A DNA stretch of 64,000 nucleotides from Gerris lacustris (lineage: Eukaryota > Arthropoda > Insecta > Hemiptera > Gerridae): assembly GCA_951217055.1 (NCBI GenBank), contig OX578285.1, positions 61,668,942 to 61,732,941 on the forward strand. Direction: 5' to 3'. The notes beneath the pieces are model-generated. The model was not told the origin of the DNA. It saw only the letters and a list, made by a program, of their open reading frames with translations, and made no database searches. This document shows positions 41,774-53,119 of the stretch, in pieces (the stretch's first letter is position 1; every line of letters starts with the position of its first letter). Position numbers and translations under genes: made by a program.

Positions 41774-44248
41774 CAGTGGCGTACACAGGGCCCCCCCCCC
41801 CCCCCCCCGAAATGATTACATAACTTGGCCCCGCAATACATTAAAACCCAAACGAGCTCAGTAATATCAGATGAATTTGATTATTCTGTAAATATTTCCC
41901 AATAAAAGGAATTAATTAAGTATTATATTAGGGTGTGTAGGCACTTAATCTCAACTCAAAAAGCGCTCAGAAAACATTTGATGTTAAATGTCCCAATTAA
42001 TTACCTAGTACATATCTTAACAACTATACTCCTTCAATTTTAATGAAATTGTGATGGCAGGTAATTAGCATAATAATTAGGCATTGTTTGTCCCTTATAA
42101 GTTCCAACCTTATGCACCCATTTATTCCCACCTATGTCTTCAAAAGTACTCATCTGATTTTTATGAAATTTGGCTGATCGAAAGCACTGTAGGAACGCCG
42201 AGAGAATGTGCGTGGAAAAATCGATCTTGGGTCGAACTTTTAAACTAACTATCGACTTCGCTTCTAGATATATCGATGTTCCTCTAGGCAGAGTCCCCTC
42301 TAGGTGTGTCGACCTTATCTATCTTGTTTAAAAAGAGACATTTTTTCGGCACATTTTCACAATGCCCGACTTTATCATCTCACTGCTTTAAGAGTTCTTA
42401 TCCAAATCAAACCAAATTGACAGGGTTTTTAGAACTCATAAAAAATGTAGAAGCCTAAGAAGTTCAAGTTTTATGTTGTTTTAAATGACGAATTTAATGG
42501 GATCTGATATCCAAATGAACCCAATGAAAGTTATTATTAAACATTATTTTTAACATTTGTTGATACATTATTAGAAAATAATAAGTAATATTATTATGCT
42601 ATCAAAGTAATAGTTTAAAACGCATGATATCTTACTAATTTAAAAAAAAAAATTACAAGGTTTAGGTTATAGAAAAAATACTTCTAATTATCAACTTTGC
42701 CAGTCCTAAGCCTGGGTAAAGTGTGAAGGAAAATATTTTGTTGTTTTTTATTTAAGTTGATAAAGTTTATAATCTATAATCAGATTAAGTTTTAAAATTA
42801 GTAAGATATATTACTTGATAGCATAATAATATTATTTATTATTTTCTAATAATGTATCAACAAATGTTAAAAATAATGCTCAGTAATAATTTTCATTGGG
42901 TTCATTTGGATATCAGATCCCATTAAATTCGTTAATTAACGTAAAACTAATTAACTTTTTGACTTGAAACTTCGTAGGCTTCTACATTTATATGAGTTCT
43001 AAAAACCCTGTGAATTTGGTTGGATTTGGATAAGAACTCTTAAAGCAGTGAGATGTTAAAGTTGGGCATTGTTAAAATGTGCCGAAAAAATGTCACTTTT
43101 TAAACAAGGTAGAAAAGTTCGAGTACCTAGAGGGGACTCAGCCTAGAGGAATAGCGATATATCTCGAAGTAAAGTCGATAGTAAGTTTGAAACTTCGACC
43201 CAAGATCCATTTTTCCACGCACATTCTCTCGGCGTTCCTACAGTAGCTCACAGATGGCCCCAGATTAATTTCAACCGTCTGCGCTCCTTAAATGTTGAAA
43301 TCATGTAAAAAATCAAACCAATTTTGACAAATAAAAGGTTGGAAAAGCATAAAATCATTAAAGTTTACGAAATAGGACGCGAGGAACCATTATGCACTAA
43401 TTGAAAGACTATTTGACATTAATTAAATTATCAATCTAGCAACATTTTAAGTGCGCAGACGTTTGAAATTAATCTAGATTTATCTGCTGACTACGTTAAA
43501 CAAACCATTCAAATTTCACAAAAATCAGATGCGTAATTTTTAAGATGTAGGTGTAAATAAATGTATGTCTGAGTGCATTTGGAAGAGAAACGAATAGGTG
43601 CAGAATATTGCAACTTATATGAGACCAGCAATCCAGCAATGTTATAACCTGGCTAATAATGACATACCATACAAATTTCATTAAAATAGGAAAAACAGTT
43701 TTTAGGATAAGATGTTGAATCGCAAAAATTGAGCGAAAGGCATGCATGGGACGCAAAATGTTCCCCTATGTCTGAAACGGTTTTCTGGCTTAGAATTTTT
43801 GAAATCGGAGACATAAAAATCATGACTTGGGAAAATTAAATAAATTTTACAATAATAGGTTTTAAAGGCATAAAACTATTAAAGTATACGAAATAGTACA
43901 TGAGCGAGCTAAGTGCCACGTTATCTGGCAGACTATTTACCTATGGTTACATTGTTTTTTATTGATTACAACAAGTAATTTGAAACCCATATTGAGGTCC
44001 GATAGCTAGAGTTTTTATAAAGTTGTACAACCTCTTTATAAGTTTTAGAAGTATGACATTTTTTTAGTTGTCATTTAATAGGATTTTAATTTGATTAAAT
44101 ATGAGGTTAGAAATCGAAATTAGATTGTCAAAAGGGGTAGAAATTAAAATTATAATAAATTATGGGGTATGCTAAACCCGCATATAGTCACTCAAGGTTA
44201 AGTTAGGCCCCCCCCCCCCCCCGAAAAAATTTTCTGTGTACTTTACTG
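41774..44248. mobile_element. hAT-like non-autonomous element, 2,475 bp
   Basis: The left end CAGTGGCGTACACAG and the inverted right end CAGTAAAGTACACAG agree at 12 of 15 positions. Both ends are followed inside by a C/G homopolymer run. Flanking octamers TACTAGCA and TACCCGCA agree at 6 of 8, consistent with an aged 8-bp duplication. No transposase frame. The centre is a long foldback (42186-43244). Confidence 0.65.
42186..43244. repeat. Foldback with arms of about 450 bp
   Basis: CTGTAGGAACGCCGAGAGAA at 42187 pairs with its complement ending at 43244. The match continues inward, for example GGGATCTGATATCCAAATGA near 42500 against 42902-42921, with a central spacer of about 150 bp near 42650-42800. 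Arms differ by scattered substitutions. No open reading frame. Confidence 0.85.
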
Positions 44249-45785
44249 TACCCGCACATTTATTTTAAGATATAATCTATAACGTCAATAATTGAAGTGA
44301 TATAATTATTATAATCGATATTGTTTAATTTATGATTTTGACGATATATTAAACTGTATATTATGTTTAGGTATAGCTAATTGAGTCGAAGAATGGAAAA
44401 ACTAAGTTTCTCAAGTAAGCTATAAAAATGGCACAACAAAAGATCGGTGAGTTTACCTAATATCCCCGATCAAGGAATTAAGGATAATAAGTAGGGGGGG
44501 GGGGGGGGGTATATGAACCTCTTAATCTTTAAAACTATCCTATCAAGTTTTCTAAGGGACAAATCATATCAAAAATGTATGGGGAACTTAGTTTAGTTTT
44601 CAATAAAGAAAGAGTATATAAAGGTACGACGGGATGGTTTGTGGGACTCGTATAGCGTTGACTTGACAGGAGGCGAGCAGGGGTTACCGTGAACTGTCAG
44701 CTTGCATTCAGAGAATCAAGGCGAAAGTAAATTTTGTGGGTCAGGATTTTTTATAGCGGGGGAGAGGGAGTATTCTAGGGGGTCGGGGAGCTGGAAGGTT
44801 GAATGTTCGATCCCCTGTACGGGCTAGGGCTCCCTGCAAGCATCTATACGCCGGTTCTCATCTCTTGTGCCAGAACCCTTGCGTATCTCACGCACCTCTT
44901 TCTACTACTTACATTCCTCCACTCAATATCTTACATAACCCTAAGTCGTTCTGACACAATAGCATGAAATACGGTTTTCCCCCCTTTTTTTCATTTTCCT
45001 TTTTTTTATATACATACACTCTTTTACAATAAAAAAATAAATAAATGGGATAGAAAAGGGCATTATCGCTTTCCAAGAACAAACTTTTCCTTTTTTTTAT
45101 ATTTTCAAAGTTTGCTTTCACTGTTTGGGTTTGACAGATGGGAGAAATTGTTATATCCTAGTATGATGAGAATATAAAACAAAAACAAAAAATCTGTAAA
45201 CTTCAAAGCCAGACATTTAAATAAAAGATCTCCATCTAGAACCGATAAATGTTTATGTTGTATAGACATCGTTAAAAGGAAAACAAATCGAGTTTAAAAG
45301 ATAGTTTTTTATCGATCGAGAAGTCTAAACTAAACTGTCAAATTCACATAGTTTTATATTCAAGACTTTAATATCATTAACGTATAAAAATAGGAGATAT
45401 TTGCAGTGCGGCAATAAGATTATAACAATTATTTAAAAAATTATATTATCCTTAAAAATTAAATCATCCAAATGTGATTGGCCGATCTATTCCTCCAGAA
45501 AAGACATAATAAAACCGTCGATAAGAATATGAAAAAGAAAAAATCAAAACAATATAGGCAATTTTTTCTAATGAATAGTAACGCCACGTGCGGCGTTATA
45601 GCAATTTTATTAAAATCTTCAGCATGTTTTCATTATCCTTGATTATCTTATAAAATGTTAATGAATGTTCTTTAATGTGCGCCTTCTATCCGTAAAAAAT
45701 ATATTTTGGGCACTTCTTTAGATTGTTACTCCCCTTATAAAAAAAAAACAGAGGGGAGTAACAATCTAATGATGGTGTACGGAAA
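44249..45785. other. Mostly unique, with a possible pol III-like patch
   Basis: A G-run lies at 44493-44509. At 44790-44825 GGTTGAATGTTCGATCCCC resembles a B box, but no cloverleaf could be drawn. A short hairpin with TTACTCCCCT termini occurs at about 45724-45762. No gene. Confidence 0.45.
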
Positions 45786-45791
45786 TTACTT

Positions 45792-45941
45792 CTTTAGACT
45801 GTTATTCCCCTACTAAAAACAAAAGTGTGATATTCCTTTGCCTCAAAGTATATTGGACTAAACATCCTTTTGTCTTCATAGTTACTTAGTCAAAGTCATT
45901 TATATTAAAAAAAATAATAGGGGAGTAACACTCTAAAGAAG
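45792..45941. mobile_element. MITE with CTTCTTTAGA...TTATTCCCC termini, copy 2
   Basis: Ends CTTCTTTAGACTGTTATTCC and AGGGGAGTAACACTCTAAAG are inverted relatives over about 23 bp. The interior matches 15240-15395. At 150 bp it is non-coding. Confidence 0.75.
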
Positions 45942-45949
45942 TACTATAC

Positions 45950-48860
45950 AACTTACTTAAGTGGTGTAAGGTTTATTAAATAATAAAATGGTTATGAATG
46001 TTGCTCAATGTGACTTCTATATGGATACAGAATATAACCAACTTAAGAGCCATAAGTTTCATTAATTAATATAACGATTATACATATTGCTTAATGTGAC
46101 TTCTATTCACACAGCATATAATCTACCTAAGTTGAGTAAGCTTGATTAACTAGTAGAATGGTTGTGAATATTGCTTAATGTGACTTCTATTCATACAGCA
46201 TATAATCTACCTAAGTAGATTAAGCTTGATTAACTAGTAGAATGGTTGTGAATATTGCTTAATGTGACTTCTATTCATACAGCATATAATCTACCTAAGA
46301 AGAGTAAGCTTGATTAATTAGTAGAATGGTTGTGAATATTGCTCAATGTGACTTCTATTCATACAGCATATAATCTACCTAAGTAGATTAAGCTTGATTA
46401 ACTAGTAGAATGGTTGTGAATATTGCTTAATGTGACTTCTATTCATACAGCATATAATCTACCTAAGTTGAGTAAGCTTGATTAACTAGTAGAATGGTTG
46501 TGAATATTGCTTAATGTGACTTCTATTCATACAGCATATAATCTACCTAAGTTGAGTAAGCTTGATTAACTAGTAGAATGGTTGTGAATATTGCTTAATG
46601 TGACTTCTATTCATACAGCATATAATCTACCTAAGTAGAGTAAGCTTGATTAACTAGTAGAATGGTTGTGAATATTGCTTAATGTGACTTCTATTCATAC
46701 AGCATATAATCTACCTAAGTAGATTAAGCTTGATTAACTAGTAGAATGGTTGTGAATATTGCTTAATGTGACTTCTATTCATACAGCATATAATCTACCT
46801 AAGTAGAGTAAGCTTGATTAACTAGTAGAATGGTTGTGAATATTGCTTAATGTGACTTCTATTCATACAGCATATAATCTACCTAAGTAGAGTAAGCTTG
46901 ATTAACTAGTAGAATGGTTGTGAATATTGCTTAATGTGACTTCTATTCATACAGCATATAATCTACCTAAGTAGATTAAGCTTGATTAACTAGTAGAATG
47001 GTTGTGAATATTGCTTAATGTGACTTCTATTCATACAGCATATAATCTACCTAAGTTGAGTAAGCTTGATTAACTAGTAGAATGGTTGTGAATATTGCTT
47101 AATGTGACTTCTATTCATACAGCATATAATCTACCTAAGTAGAGTAAGCTTGATTAACTAGTAGAATGGTTGTGAATATTGCTTAATGTGACTTCTATTC
47201 ATACAGCATATAATCTACCTAAGTAGATTAAGCTTGATTAACTAGTAGAATGGTTGTGAATATTGCTTAATGTGACTTCTATTCATACAGCATATAATCT
47301 ACCTAAGAAGAGTAAGCTTGATTAATTAGTAGAATGGTTGTGAATATTGCTCAATGTGACTTCTATTCATACAGCATATAATCTACCTAAGTAGATTAAG
47401 CTTGATTAACTAGTACAATGGTTGTGAATATTGCTTAATGTGACTTCTATTCATACAGCATATAATCTACCTAAGTAGATTAAGCTTGATTAACTAGTAG
47501 AATGGTTGTGAATATTGCTTAATGTGACTTCTATTCATACAGCATATAATCTACCTAAGTAGATTAAGCTTGATTAACTAGTAGAATGGTTGTGAATATT
47601 GCTTAATGTGACTTCTATTCATACAGCATATAATCTACCTAAGAAGAGTAAGCTTGATTAATTAGTAGAATGGTTGTGAATATTGCTCAATGTGACTTCT
47701 ATTCATACAGCATATAATCTACCTAAGTAGATTAAGCTTGATTAACTAGTACAATGGTTGTGAATATTGCTTAATGTGACTTCTATTCATACAGCATATA
47801 ATCTACCTAAGTAGATTAAGCTTGATTAACTAGTAGAATGGTTGTGAATATTGCTTAATGTGACTTCTATTCATACAGCATATAATCTACCTAAGTAGAT
47901 TAAGCTTGATTAACTAGTAGAATGGTTGTGAATATTGCTTAATGTGACTTCTATTCATACAGCATATAATCTACCTAAGTAGAGTAAGCTTGATTAACTA
48001 GTAGAATGGTTGTGAATATTGCTTAATGTGACCTCTATTCATACAGCATATAATCTACCTAAGTAGATTAAGCTTGATTAACTAGTAGAATGGTTGTGAA
48101 TATTGCTTAATGTGACTTCTATTCATACAGCATATAATCTACCTAAGAAGAGTAAGCTTGATTAATTAGTAGAATGGTTGTGAATATTGCTCAATGTGAC
48201 TTCTATTCATACAGCATATAATCTACCTAAGTAGAGTAAGCTTGATTAACTAGTAGAATGGTTGTGAATATTGCTTAATGTGACTTCTATTCATACAGCA
48301 TATAATCTACCTAAGTAGATTAAGCTTGATTAACTAGTAGAATGGTTGTGAATATTGCTTAATGTGACTTCTATTCATACAGCATATAATCTACCTAAGT
48401 AGAGTAAGCTTGATTAACTAGTAGAATGGTTGTGAATATTGCTTAATGTGACTTCTATTCATACAGCATATAATCTACCTAAGTAGAGTAAGCTTGATTA
48501 ACTAGTAGAATGGTTGTGAATATTGCTTAATGTGACTTCTATTCATACAGCATATATTCTACCTAAGTAGATTAAGCTTGATTAACTAGTAGAATGGTTG
48601 TGAATATTGCTTAATGTGACTTTTATATGGATTTAGAATATAACCTACTTAATTGGCGTAAGCTTTATTAACTAATTGAATGGTTATAAATATTGCCCAA
48701 TGAGACTTCCTTATGGATTCTAAATGAAACAAATCTAAGTGACTTAAAAGAACGGTGAACTAGAAGAATGGTTGTGAATATTGCTCAATGTGACTTTTAT
48801 ATCGATTCAGAATATAACCTACCTAAATGGCATAATCTTGATTAACTTAGTGAACGCTTT
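45950..48860 (+). repeat. 84-bp satellite, about 34 units
   Basis: The monomer begins AAGCTTGATTAACTAGTAGA and ends ATAATCTACCTAAGTAGATT; the period measured between AAGCTT sites is 84 bp. Core units (46130-48640) are nearly identical. The outer units are diverged. Variants at the junction (TTGAG, TAGAT, TAGAG, AAGAG) and a linked ATTAATTAG/GCTCAATG form recur in blocks. For example, 47305-47640 and 47641-47976 repeat as a four-unit higher-order block. Confidence 0.95.
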
Positions 48861-48944
48861 ATACATAATTTTAAAAACACCTGCAACTATAAATTATAAA
48901 TTTTAGTTTGACAATAAACTAATAATGACTATATATATATATTT

Positions 48945-49800
48945 TTTTTTTTTAAATTTTTAACAGAATAACACAACTACACATAATTTCATTGTAACAA
49001 GTGATAATGATGTTATTGTTTAACATGGCGGGAGCAACGTGAAGAAGAAGTAGTCCAGTGACTACACTTCCTGGCGATTTATACAGTAAAATAATTATAT
49101 TACAAAATATAAAGTAATGATAAAGTAAATTTATAATGTATATAAGATTTAAGAAATAGAAAGTAATAATGGATTGCAATAATAATATTCTATGAGAGTA
49201 GCTCCCTAGGCCACTGCCTCTTCAGACGTCTTGGAGGGTTACCTGGAATATGTTGAGAGGACATGAGTTGTACAAGAGGATTAGGATGACGGGATATGGA
49301 TTCGTGGAACTTTCGATATCGGGATTCGGATAGATTTCCGACAAAAGGAACGTTCAGGTCTTCATGGAGAGTAAGGTTGGAAACATAGTAAGGAGCATCG
49401 GTAATTTTTCGAAGAATTTTTGACTGAAGGATTTGGAGACGATGGGAATTTGAAGGCTTGGTGCTGCCCCACACTTCTAGACCGTAGGTCCAAGCTGGCT
49501 TTAAGACTACATTGTAGTCCTCAACCAAGGTTCCAGGAGTAACAAGTGACTTTGGGTATTATCGGATGCAAGAAGGTGGTTTTCATGGACAGAAAGGATG
49601 GCCTTGTCATCTGCAAAGGTGGCTAGGGTTGTTGTGGGATGCTGGGGGATGTCATAAGTATATAGGGAATAAAGGAGAGGTCCTAGGATGCTGCCCTGAG
49701 GTACTCCAGCACTTACAGGGCAGATAACGGAAAAGGAGGATCCAAGACTTACACGAAAGAATATGTCAGTAAGGTAGATGACTATATTAGTAATATTTTC
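48945..49800 (-). mobile_element. 5'-truncated Jockey-like LINE relic
   Basis: Minus-strand reverse transcriptase remnant with a short A-rich 3' tail (complement of the T run at 48943-48953) and a 3' UTR of about 230 bp. The 5' end is lost within the reverse transcriptase. Confidence 0.8.
49190..49790 (-). pseudogene. Jockey-like reverse transcriptase fragment
   Basis: Reading from 49790 down, AGVPQGSILGPLLYSLYTYD and then ATFADDK give the reverse transcriptase motifs, including the catalytic Asp pair. A frame change near 49530 is followed by 112 open codons with AWTYGLEVWG, LQSKILRKITDAPYYVSNLT and LHEDLNVPFV. This is the thumb/C-terminal pattern of Jockey-clade elements. Not functional, because of the 5' truncation and the frame change. 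Confidence 0.85.
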
Positions 49801-50600
49801 TGAAAGTAAAAGAATTTAAAAGTTAAAATTAATCATTGGTTCTCCAGTTGATGTAGGTACAAGGTTGCAAATTGTACTTATTAACTTCGGGATAGCGGAT
49901 AGGATTTTTAAGAATATCTGCTTTATCTCTTACGTACGGAGGTGACAATCAATCAATAACCAAAAGAATAAAAGTAATTTTGAGCTACACACAAATTATC
50001 AGGCGCAATCCTAACATCTAAGTTTTTCATAACTCAATTAGACAAAATTAAGAAATATTTCATTTTATTTTAAAAATCAAAAAGGGTTCTGGGTGTGGGA
50101 CTTTTTAAAAACAATTATTTTACATTTTCTTTTTAAATTAATTATTTGTAGGACATATAAGTAATTAGCTGAGATCAAAACAGTTATGACTAAAAAAATA
50201 TAATTAATCCATTTTTATATTTGTATTATATAATTTTTTTTTTAGCAAGTAAATTATTGTTATTCCTAATTTAACAAATAAGAATTAGTCTTTAACAATA
50301 CCACGTATTTACTTTTGAACCAGGCCCCATGCCGATTTGCTGGTCTAACAAGAAACAGTATTATATCCAACACGGCATGGGCGTTACCAAGATTTTATTT
50401 AAATGTTATAACTCTAAGTAAAAATATATTTAACAAATAAAATATTTATTTTAATTTTATTTAACAATTACTTATATTATGAAAAATATTAAATTCTCAC
50501 GCTAATTCAACTAATCCATTAGATATTACAAAAATGAATATTTTATTCATTTGATTAGTTAAAAAAATTTTTTATTGAAATAATGTAAAAGTTTGTCATC
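49801..50600. other. No gene seen
   Basis: AT-rich, no frame or motif. Confidence 0.5.
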
Positions 50601-50602
50601 TC

Positions 50603-50733
<131 letters not shown>

Positions 50734-50739
50734 TATATA

Positions 50740-51073
50740 TTTATATAAAAAAGTAAATTAACTAAAGCTAAAAGAGAGAGAAAGAAATACCTAATAATAG
50801 TATACAGATAAAAAGGGGAAAGAAACTGTTAACTTTAATTTAATGTTTATCAACAAACCCAGAGAGACTTCTTAGTAAGTAAATAGGCGAAATCGAACTG
50901 GATAAATTACAAAATAGAAACCTCATTTACCTAACCCTAATAGAGTCTTTTTCGGACTGAAAGAAAGAAAACAAATCGATTGGCCACCCACAGCACAACT
51001 CCTTCGATAAAAGAATGGTCTCTATAAAATAACCCTCTAAGTAAAAACGCAATCTTCCCACTTTTTTTAAAAG

Positions 51074-51164
<91 letters not shown>

Positions 51165-51660
51165 ATGACGTAGTGTCTAGTACCTAGAGAAGATGTCCTT
51201 GGCAGACTTTTACAGGAAGCCACCTAATTGCCAATTATAGCTAAAAAAAAACATTACTATTTCCTATTTTCTTTCGAACAGCATTGTTATTGGTTTCCTC
51301 TTATTTTCTGGTCAGTATCTGTTTTATAATAGCAATACAGTATCAGTTTTTTGGTAAGTTGTCTTTTGGTTGTTGAATTTCATACATTATTATCAAGTAC
51401 CGGATAGATGAATAATATTATTTTCTTTTCCTCTTCCGGGCAACAAAAATTCGAAAATCGAAAAAGGGATCCTTCAAGGGGAATTTTTTTCCCTGTTTTA
51501 TCTTTTGCTATGAATTAAAAACGTACTAAAACGCGGAGGTTATTAGTGGTAAAGAGGGATTTGTTTCCTAGGTCGAGAGATAAACAGTTCTTGAACTCTA
51601 GAGGGATAAAAGAAAACGTTAATTAGTTAAAGTGAAAAAAGCACATAAGAAAATAATAAT
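50740..51660. other. No gene; contains (TA)n at 51078-51161
   Basis: The microsatellite explains the 98-codon minus frame. The remaining sequence shows nothing recognisable. Confidence 0.5.
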
Positions 51661-51669
51661 TATTTACGC

Positions 51670-52445
51670 ACCAAGGGAGTAAAGTAAGTGATTGTACCCT
51701 GAGCGATGAAGTTGGTTCCTGAGGCGAAGCCGAGAGAACCATAATGTTATCTCCCGAGGCGGAGCCAAAGGAGTTAATTATCGCTCGGGTACGATTGATT
51801 TTTACTGCCGAGGTACGTACAAGATTTTATTTACAGAAGGGGAAAAAAATAATTGAATAATATTTTAATTTAAAGTATTTTATAATTAAATAGTTTTATA
51901 TTTATTTAAAAAAAAAATAAAAAATATAGTTAATATTAGCAATGTTATTAAATAGTTAATATTGACAAATTTTTTTGATATAATATTAACTTGTCACTTA
52001 ATAAGTTTAATCACGTTAAATTATGTATCGTAATTATTTGAATTTCAATATTAAAATTATATGGGATAATCAGCTAGCTGAGTCGTGTATTCAATAGACA
52101 ATATGGATTATTTTATCTAAATTTAGAAATTATGATTTCACTATTAACTTGTTTGTTTTACTGATGAATCACCATAGCAACCGTTGTGGAGGTTACATGA
52201 CATGTGTGAAGATGACATTATAGATTTAGACATTAAACAAAAGTTAGTAAATGAAATTGAGTATTTAACACCAAGCTTATTTACTAGTGCTTTATCTAGG
52301 GCAACACTGGAGGGAATCATGAGAGTGTATGATTCCCTTATTTTCCAATACTCCCTGTTCAACCTGACACGGTGCAATGAGCAACTTTCCTCCCTGTAAA
52401 CTAGGGAGAAAAGTTCACTTCTTCTACCTTCTGGAGATAAAATAG
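51670..52445 (+). mobile_element. Dispersed repeat with GGCGAAGCCGAG hairpins, copy 2
   Basis: Shares AGGGAGTAAAGTAAG, TCCTGAGGCGAAGCCGAG, the CCCGAGGCGGAGCC hairpin and GGAGATAAA end with 14403-15060. An unplaced 71-codon frame at 52184-52399 lies in its 3' half. Nothing in it is recognised, and the first copy does not preserve it, so it is not called as a gene. Confidence 0.6.
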
Positions 52446-52499
52446 GTATGTTTTGTTTCATTTCATTGAATAGTTGGTTCTGCTTAATAGTTCTTCATT

Positions 52500-53115
52500 A
52501 AAATAATCACTTTTGTTCTGGGAATTCAGGAGCTATCAAATGTCTTCTTTATAATAACCATTTTAATCACGATAAGGATTAAAATTGTGTCGATTAGTGT
52601 CACACTAAGCTTTTTCGCGTCCTATTTCGTACACTTTAATGATTATATGCTTTAGAACCTAATATTGTCAAATTAATTTTCTCCCCATTTTATCTTTAAA
52701 AATTATTTTGATTTTTGACATGAATTAAACTATCAATTTAGCAAAATTTAAAGAGTGCAGACGGTTAAAATTAACTTAGGGCAATTTAAACTAACAATCC
52801 AAATTTCAATGATAAACGTGTGAACAAATGTATGTTTGTATATGTATGTGGAAGAGAAACAAAAAATTAGGAGGTTGAAACTACAGGACCAACAATGGGC
52901 TTATTATGACCTACCATCTAAATTTCATTGTAATCGGACGAGTAGTTGTTAAGATATTTTGGTTCGCAAAAATTAAGCGTCAAACAGACAGACAGACCAA
53001 CAATGTTCTCTGATGTCTTAAATGGATTTCTGTCTTTGACTTTTTGAAGTAAAAAAGCTCCCTTACCTTCGGTAAGCTGGGACAAAATAATAAACTTACA
53101 ATACAATTACAGTTC
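52500..53115. other. Repeat-family fragment with CTAAATTTCATTGTAATCGG
   Basis: The 52900-53010 segment has the CAAATTTCAT...ATCGG motif and a CAAACAGACAGACAGACC tail. A related arrangement occurs near 43490-43760. No gene. Confidence 0.5.
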
Positions 53116-53119
53116 GCAA

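Noticed and set aside
44790..44825. tRNA or SINE from a GTTCGATCCCC motif
   Set aside because: No A box or cloverleaf was found; a single B-box-like match is too weak.
45950..48860. Telomeric repeat
   Set aside because: The unit is 84 bp with no TTAGG-like motif; it is an ordinary satellite.
52184..52399. Host gene of 71 codons
   Set aside because: It lies within a dispersed repeat, has no motif and is not kept in the other copy.
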